NCBI RefSeq assembly: GCF_001294335.1
Contig: NZ_LGKG01000090.1
Location: 62,001 to 126,000 of the forward strand
Length of the DNA: 64,000 nt
Source of the DNA: Streptomyces chattanoogensis
GTDB lineage: Bacteria; Actinomycetota; Actinomycetes; Streptomycetales; Streptomycetaceae
Direction: 5' to 3'
A program made the translations under genes and the position numbers. Below are positions 60,281 through 64,000 of this stretch, one piece after another. Every line of letters begins with the position of its first letter. Position 1 is the stretch's first letter. Under the pieces are notes generated by a model, which had not been told where the DNA came from, searched no databases, and worked only from the letters and a program-made list of their open reading frames with translations.

Positions 60281-60292
60281 GACAACGTTGTC
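60281..60292 (+). promoter_or_regulatory. LacI-type operator
   Basis: GACAACGTTGTC is a perfect 12-base palindrome with the central CG typical of LacI-family sites. It lies between the divergent LacI and ROK genes. Confidence 0.75.
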
Positions 60293-60367
60293 AACTGCGG
60301 GAAGACTGGCGTTCTCGCGCCGGGACGATCCACCCCGGCCCCGGGCCCACCAGGAGATTCGACACCG

Positions 60368-61321
60368 ATGCAGACGGACCTCAGCGCAGCGCTCGACATT
60401 GGCGGCACCAAGATCGCCGGAGCCCTGGTGGACGGGCGCGGCAGGCTGATCGTACGGGCCGGCCGGCCGACCCCCGCCGACAAGGACGGGGCGAGTGTGA
60501 TGCGTGCGGTGGCCGAGGTGGTCCAGGAGCTGGCCGCGGGGCCGGACTGGGCGCGGGTGGCGGCCGTGGGCATCGGCAGCGCGGGTCCGGTGGACGCCTC
60601 GGCCGGCACCGTCAGCCCCGTCAACATCCCCGGCTGGCGCGACTTTCCGCTGGTCGCCGGGGTGCGGGCGCTGGTCGGGGAGCGGCCGGTGACACTGGTC
60701 GGCGATGGTGTCGCGATGACCGCGGCCGAGCACTGGCAGGGCGCCGCGCGCGGCCATGCCAACGCCCTGTGCATGGTGGTCTCCACCGGGGTCGGCGGCG
60801 GGCTAGTCCTGAACGGGCGGCTGCACCCGGGCCCCACCGGCAACGCCGGGCACATCGGCCACATCAGCGTGGACCTCGACGGCGACGCCTGCCCGTGCGG
60901 CGCCCGCGGCTGCGTCGAGCGGATCGCCAGCGGCCCCAACATCGCCCGCCGCGCGCTCGCGGACGGCTGGCGGCCGGGTCCCGACGGTGACAGCAGCGCG
61001 GCCGCCGTCGCCGCCGCGGCACACGCCGGCGACCCCGTCGCCGTACGGTCCTTCGAGCGGGCCGCCCAGGCGCTGGCCGCCGGGATCGCGGCCACCGCGA
61101 CGCTGGTCGAGATCGATATCGCGGTCATCGGCGGGGGAGTAGCGGGCGCCGGAGACGTCCTCTTCGTCCCCCTTCGCAAGGCGCTGCGCGACTACGCAAC
61201 CCTGTCGTTCGTGGCGGACCTGACGGTCGTACCCGCCCAAACGGGCACGGACGCCGGGGTGGTGGGCGCTGCGGCCGCTGCACAACAGTCCCGTCTCGAT
61301 GCCTTCGTCCCACTGCCCTGA
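60368..61321 (+). CDS. ROK-family sugar kinase
   Basis: 317 residues. ALDIGGTKIAGALVDG is the ATP-binding phosphate-1 motif. The ROK signature is GRLHPGPTGNAGHIGHISVD with the zinc motif CPCGARGCVE (three Cys plus the preceding His), typical of glucokinase-type enzymes. The catalytic Asp is in LVGDGVAMTAAEH. It phosphorylates a hexose with ATP; without an N-terminal HTH it is a kinase, not a repressor. The divergent LacI gene and intergenic operator suggest sugar-dependent control. Confidence 0.9.
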   Translation: MQTDLSAALDIGGTKIAGALVDGRGRLIVRAGRPTPADKDGASVMRAVAEVVQELAAGPDWARVAAVGIGSAGPVDASAGTVSPVNIPGWRDFPLVAGVRALVGERPVTLVGDGVAMTAAEHWQGAARGHANALCMVVSTGVGGGLVLNGRLHPGPTGNAGHIGHISVDLDGDACPCGARGCVERIASGPNIARRALADGWRPGPDGDSSAAAVAAAAHAGDPVAVRSFERAAQALAAGIAATATLVEIDIAVIGGGVAGAGDVLFVPLRKALRDYATLSFVADLTVVPAQTGTDAGVVGAAAAAQQSRLDAFVPLP

Positions 61322-61388
61322 GGACACCACCCGCCCCCGTGCGCCCCTTAGTCTGTTGCCGACCGCGATGTGCTCCGTGACGCAGGAC

Positions 61389-61502
61389 GTCGGACGTTGG
61401 ATGTTGGGCGTCGGACGTCGGGCGTCGGACGTTGGATGTCGGGCGTCGGACGACGGACGACGGACGTTGGGCGTCGAGACATTGGATGTCGGACGTCGGA
61501 CA
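61389..61502 (+). repeat. Heptanucleotide repeat tract
   Basis: About sixteen units of GTYGGRY (mainly GTCGGAC, GTTGGAT and GTCGGGC) fill the spacer between the ROK and kinase genes. One unit is broken by GTCGAGACATTGGAT. Confidence 0.85.
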
Positions 61503-61545
61503 CGGTGCACGGGCAGAGACACGGGTATCGAGGGGATCGGCGACG

Positions 61546-63627
61546 ATGACACCGGGGGAGCGCGAGCACCACAGCGCGAATGAGTCGGGGGAGCCGAGCG
61601 GGGCGGGCGACGGTGCGGCCGCCGCGCCGCCCGGCGGCGGTGCGCCCAGGGCGGCTTCGGCGAGCGGCCCCCAGCGCGGCAGCGACGCCGATCTGACCGG
61701 GCGGGTGCTCGGCGGCCGCTACCGCGTCACCGGCCGGATCGGCCGCGGCGGGATGGGCGTGGTCTGCCGCGCCGTCGACGAAGTGCTGGGCCGCGAGGTG
61801 GCCGTCAAGGTGCTGCGCGCGTACACCGACGCCTCAGCCCCCGAACTCGCCGATCTGCGCACCCGGATGCAGCGCGAGGCGCGGGCCGCGGCCCGTATCC
61901 GGCACTCCGGCGTGATCACCGTCCATGACGTCATCGACGAGGACGGCCGCCCCGTCATCGTCATGGAACTGGTCGACGGACCCTCGCTCGACGACGCCAT
62001 CCAGCAGCGCGGCGCCGCCGACCCCCGGGAGATCGCCCGCATCGGCGCCCAGGTCATGGACGCGCTGGACGCCGCCCACCAGGTGGGCGTGCTGCACCGC
62101 GATGTGAAGCCCGGCAATGTGCTGCTCGACCGCACCGGCCGCGTGGTGCTCACCGACTTCGGCATCGCCAGCATCGAGGCGCCGGGCGACGGCGCCACCA
62201 CCAACATCACCCGCAGCGGCGAGCTCGTCGGCTCGCTCGACTATCTGCCGCCCGAGCGGGCCCAGGGCCAGGACCCCACCCCGGCCTCGGACATCTGGTC
62301 GCTGGGCATGACGTTGTACGCGGCCGTGGAGGGCAGCGGCGCGCCGTTCCGCCGTACGTCGCTGCTGTCCACGCTGACCGCGATCGTCACCGAGCCGCTG
62401 CCCGAGCCGCAGCGGGCCGGACCGCTCACGCCCGTACTGCACGCCCTGATGGCGAAGAACCCGGCCGACCGGCCGTCCGCCGCCCAGGCGCGGAGCATGC
62501 TGACGGCGGTGGCCGAGGGGCGCGAGCCGGCGGCCGTGCCCCTGCCCGGCGATCCGCATCTGCCCACCGCGACGGACATCCGGCCGATCGCGCCGCCTCC
62601 GCCGCCGCAGGAGTTCGGGCAGGCGGCCGCGGGCCAGGGCGCAGCCGCCGGATCCGCCAACTCCCCTTCGCCGCCCGCAAGTTGGCTGTCCGGCGGCCCG
62701 GGCGGGCAGGCCGCTCCGGCGCACCCGGGCACGCCCGCGCCGCCGCCCGAGGCCGCCACATCCCCGTCCGCCATCAACCCCGGCTTCGACCCGCCCGGCG
62801 TGGTGAGCGGCCCGGCCGTCGGCAGCACCGATACGCACCGGCACCTCGGGAACCGGTCCGAGAGCGACACCGAGCGGCTCCCCGCTCGCCGTCGCCGCCG
62901 TGTGCTGCTCGCCGTGGCGGCAGTGCTCGCCGTCCTGGCCACCGGCGGCGGGGTGACGTATGCCCTGGTCGGCGGCGGGCCGAGCGACACGGTCGCAGAC
63001 GGCGGGCGGCAGTCGGCGGCACCGGCGGGCAAGCCGACGCCCGCCGCCGCCCCGAGCCCGTCCGGCAGCAAGGACACCGGCAAGGGCGACGACAAGGGCA
63101 AGGACTCCGGCGCCTCGCCGTCCGCCTCCCAGAAGCCCTCGGAGGACGCGACCTCCGACAAGAAGCCCCAGCACGGAGGCGCGGGCGGGAGTTCCGGCGA
63201 TCAGACCGGCGGTGGTGCGACGGGCGGACTCCTCGGCGGCACGGACGGCGGTTCCGGCGGATCGGACGGCGGCACCTCCGGCACATCGGGCGGGCACGGC
63301 GGCAGCACCAGCGGTGGCAGCGGCGGCGGTGAGCCCACCCCGCAGACCTCCTGCGTGTCCATCGGCGGCGGCAAGACCAACTGCGACGTCTGGCGTGCGG
63401 CCACCTCGTACACCGCGTCCTTCCAGCAGGCCGGAACCCTCAACGCGGGCACCAACTACTTCTACTGCCAGGCGAAGCTGGGCCGCCGCGAGACGTACGG
63501 GAAGTGGACGAACGTGTGGTGGGCGAAGACCGATGACGACAGCGGGAACACCGGTGTCTATATCAGCGTCGTCTATCTCACCGGCGGCGAGAACGACCAG
63601 CCCATCCCCGGCCTGCCCACCTGCTGA
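61546..63627 (+). CDS. Membrane serine/threonine protein kinase with Cys-containing extracellular domain
   Basis: ATG 61546 (AGGGGATCGG upstream) gives 693 residues; longer frames start inside the heptamer repeat. Kinase domain about 58-320: glycine loop GRGGMG (66-71), Lys88 in VAVKVL, LHRDVKPGNVLL with Asp186, and TDFGIA (204-206). A Pro/Ala linker leads to one membrane helix (about 450-472, VLLAVAAVLAVLATGGG), then a Gly/Ser/Asp-rich disordered segment (to about 597). The last ~95 residues form a small domain with four Cys (TSCVSI, KTNCDVW, YFYCQAK, LPTC), not PASTA repeats. It probably senses an outside signal and phosphorylates cytoplasmic targets. Confidence 0.9.
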   Translation: MTPGEREHHSANESGEPSGAGDGAAAAPPGGGAPRAASASGPQRGSDADLTGRVLGGRYRVTGRIGRGGMGVVCRAVDEVLGREVAVKVLRAYTDASAPELADLRTRMQREARAAARIRHSGVITVHDVIDEDGRPVIVMELVDGPSLDDAIQQRGAADPREIARIGAQVMDALDAAHQVGVLHRDVKPGNVLLDRTGRVVLTDFGIASIEAPGDGATTNITRSGELVGSLDYLPPERAQGQDPTPASDIWSLGMTLYAAVEGSGAPFRRTSLLSTLTAIVTEPLPEPQRAGPLTPVLHALMAKNPADRPSAAQARSMLTAVAEGREPAAVPLPGDPHLPTATDIRPIAPPPPPQEFGQAAAGQGAAAGSANSPSPPASWLSGGPGGQAAPAHPGTPAPPPEAATSPSAINPGFDPPGVVSGPAVGSTDTHRHLGNRSESDTERLPARRRRRVLLAVAAVLAVLATGGGVTYALVGGGPSDTVADGGRQSAAPAGKPTPAAAPSPSGSKDTGKGDDKGKDSGASPSASQKPSEDATSDKKPQHGGAGGSSGDQTGGGATGGLLGGTDGGSGGSDGGTSGTSGGHGGSTSGGSGGGEPTPQTSCVSIGGGKTNCDVWRAATSYTASFQQAGTLNAGTNYFYCQAKLGRRETYGKWTNVWWAKTDDDSGNTGVYISVVYLTGGENDQPIPGLPTC

Positions 63628-63635
63628 CGGACCGG

Positions 63636-64000
63636 CTAACGCCGGACGGATACACGGTAGACGGCCGTGCCGTGGGCGGGGACGTTCGCCGAAATGGTGC
63701 CCGTGGTGTGGGAGTTACGGTGCTGCCACAGGTCGCGGAGCAGGTAACGGTCCGCCTGCGGGAGGCCCGCGTCCTGGGCGGTGGTGGCGATCGTCTGCGC
63801 CTCGCCGGTCTCGTTGAAGAGGGCGACGGCATGGTCACCGTTCGCCAGCTGCTTGACCAGCGTCCAACGTCCCTCGTCCGACGTCAGTACCGTGGCCTGC
63901 TTGCCCAGCGCGTCCTGATCGAGGGCGATGACGTCCTTGTTGCCCAGGATTGTGAGCGTCTCCGGGGTCGCCCTGCGCAGATCGGAGCCGATCAGCAGCG
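63636..64000 (-). CDS. GH27 alpha-galactosidase, C-terminal part (5' end outside window)
   Basis: About 120 C-terminal residues are visible, read from the right edge to TAG 63636-63638. LLIGSDLRRATPETLTILGN and KDVIALDQDALGKQA close the glycoside hydrolase family 27 barrel. The beta-sandwich that follows has RWTLVKQLANGDHAVALFNE and a terminal GTAVYRVSV. The catalytic Asp residues lie outside the window. It would remove terminal alpha-galactose units. Convergent with the kinase gene, nine bases between stops. Confidence 0.85.
   Translation of the reverse strand, partial: LLIGSDLRRATPETLTILGNKDVIALDQDALGKQATVLTSDEGRWTLVKQLANGDHAVALFNETGEAQTIATTAQDAGLPQADRYLLRDLWQHRNSHTTGTISANVPAHGTAVYRVSVRR

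Noticed and set aside
1..64000. CRISPR array, tRNA, rRNA or complete insertion sequence
   Set aside because: No regularly spaced repeats with unique spacers, no recognisable cloverleaf-type or rRNA sequence, and no transposase were seen. The tandem repeats found are short and contiguous.

Overview
The window comes from a high-GC actinomycete and almost certainly a Streptomyces. Coding GC is very high, GTG and TTG starts are common, and many start/stop overlaps couple translation. The family content is also typical of the genus: ALF-repeat toxin, DUF6421, DUF6986, DUF7144, DUF6234, DUF5134, SigE-family sigma factor, trypsin-like proteins with FG-GAP-like repeats, and ROK/LacI sugar control. 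I recognise no tRNA, rRNA, CRISPR array, prophage or intact insertion sequence.

Bases 1-8200 (minus strand) form a polymorphic-toxin / type VII-like locus. A very large multidomain effector starts at 6345 and runs off the left edge. It has a WXG100-like N-terminus, long Ser/Asn- and Pro/Thr-rich linkers, two papain-fold glutamine-deamidase-like domains and a nucleic-acid-deaminase-like domain. Upstream lie a YrhB/Imm35-like protein, a small WXG-like protein and a charged protein.

Bases 8500-14750 (minus) encode four exported proteins: a trypsin-like protease with C-terminal repeats, a lytic transglycosylase with Ig-like domains, a protease homologue that has lost two catalytic residues, and a small exported protein. 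Bases 15156-19096 (plus) hold an ALF-repeat polymorphic toxin with a lower-GC nuclease-like C-terminus, followed by a CPCC-type cysteine-rich candidate immunity protein.

Bases 19400-36500 are accessory and regulatory: XRE regulator/MFS pair, CAP protein, GPP34 protein, a decayed stretch (alpha/beta-hydrolase and cupin remnants), HAD and MFS genes, a MarR-MFS pair whose exporter carries three beta-sandwich repeats, DUF7144, SDR, VOC, HAD, a PAP2 remnant, an M56 peptidase without a visible BlaI partner, DUF5134, a VOC remnant and DUF6234.

Bases 36700-47300 hold compact regulator/enzyme units: TetR with a divergent class C serine hydrolase (perfect palindromic operator between them), VOC and GNAT, a three-gene polar amino acid ABC transporter, a glycerophosphodiester phosphodiesterase, sigma factor with membrane partner, and PadR with a divergent luciferase-like monooxygenase.

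Bases 47400-58724 look like conserved housekeeping: DUF6421-SDR-threonine aldolase operon, B3/4 protein, PlsC acyltransferase, DUF4395/thioredoxin pair, flavin reductase, etfB-etfA, DinB and DUF6986. A 416-bp inverted-repeat element follows (58725-59140). The right end carries LacI/ROK sugar regulation, a heptanucleotide repeat, a membrane serine/threonine kinase and the C-terminus of a GH27 alpha-galactosidase.
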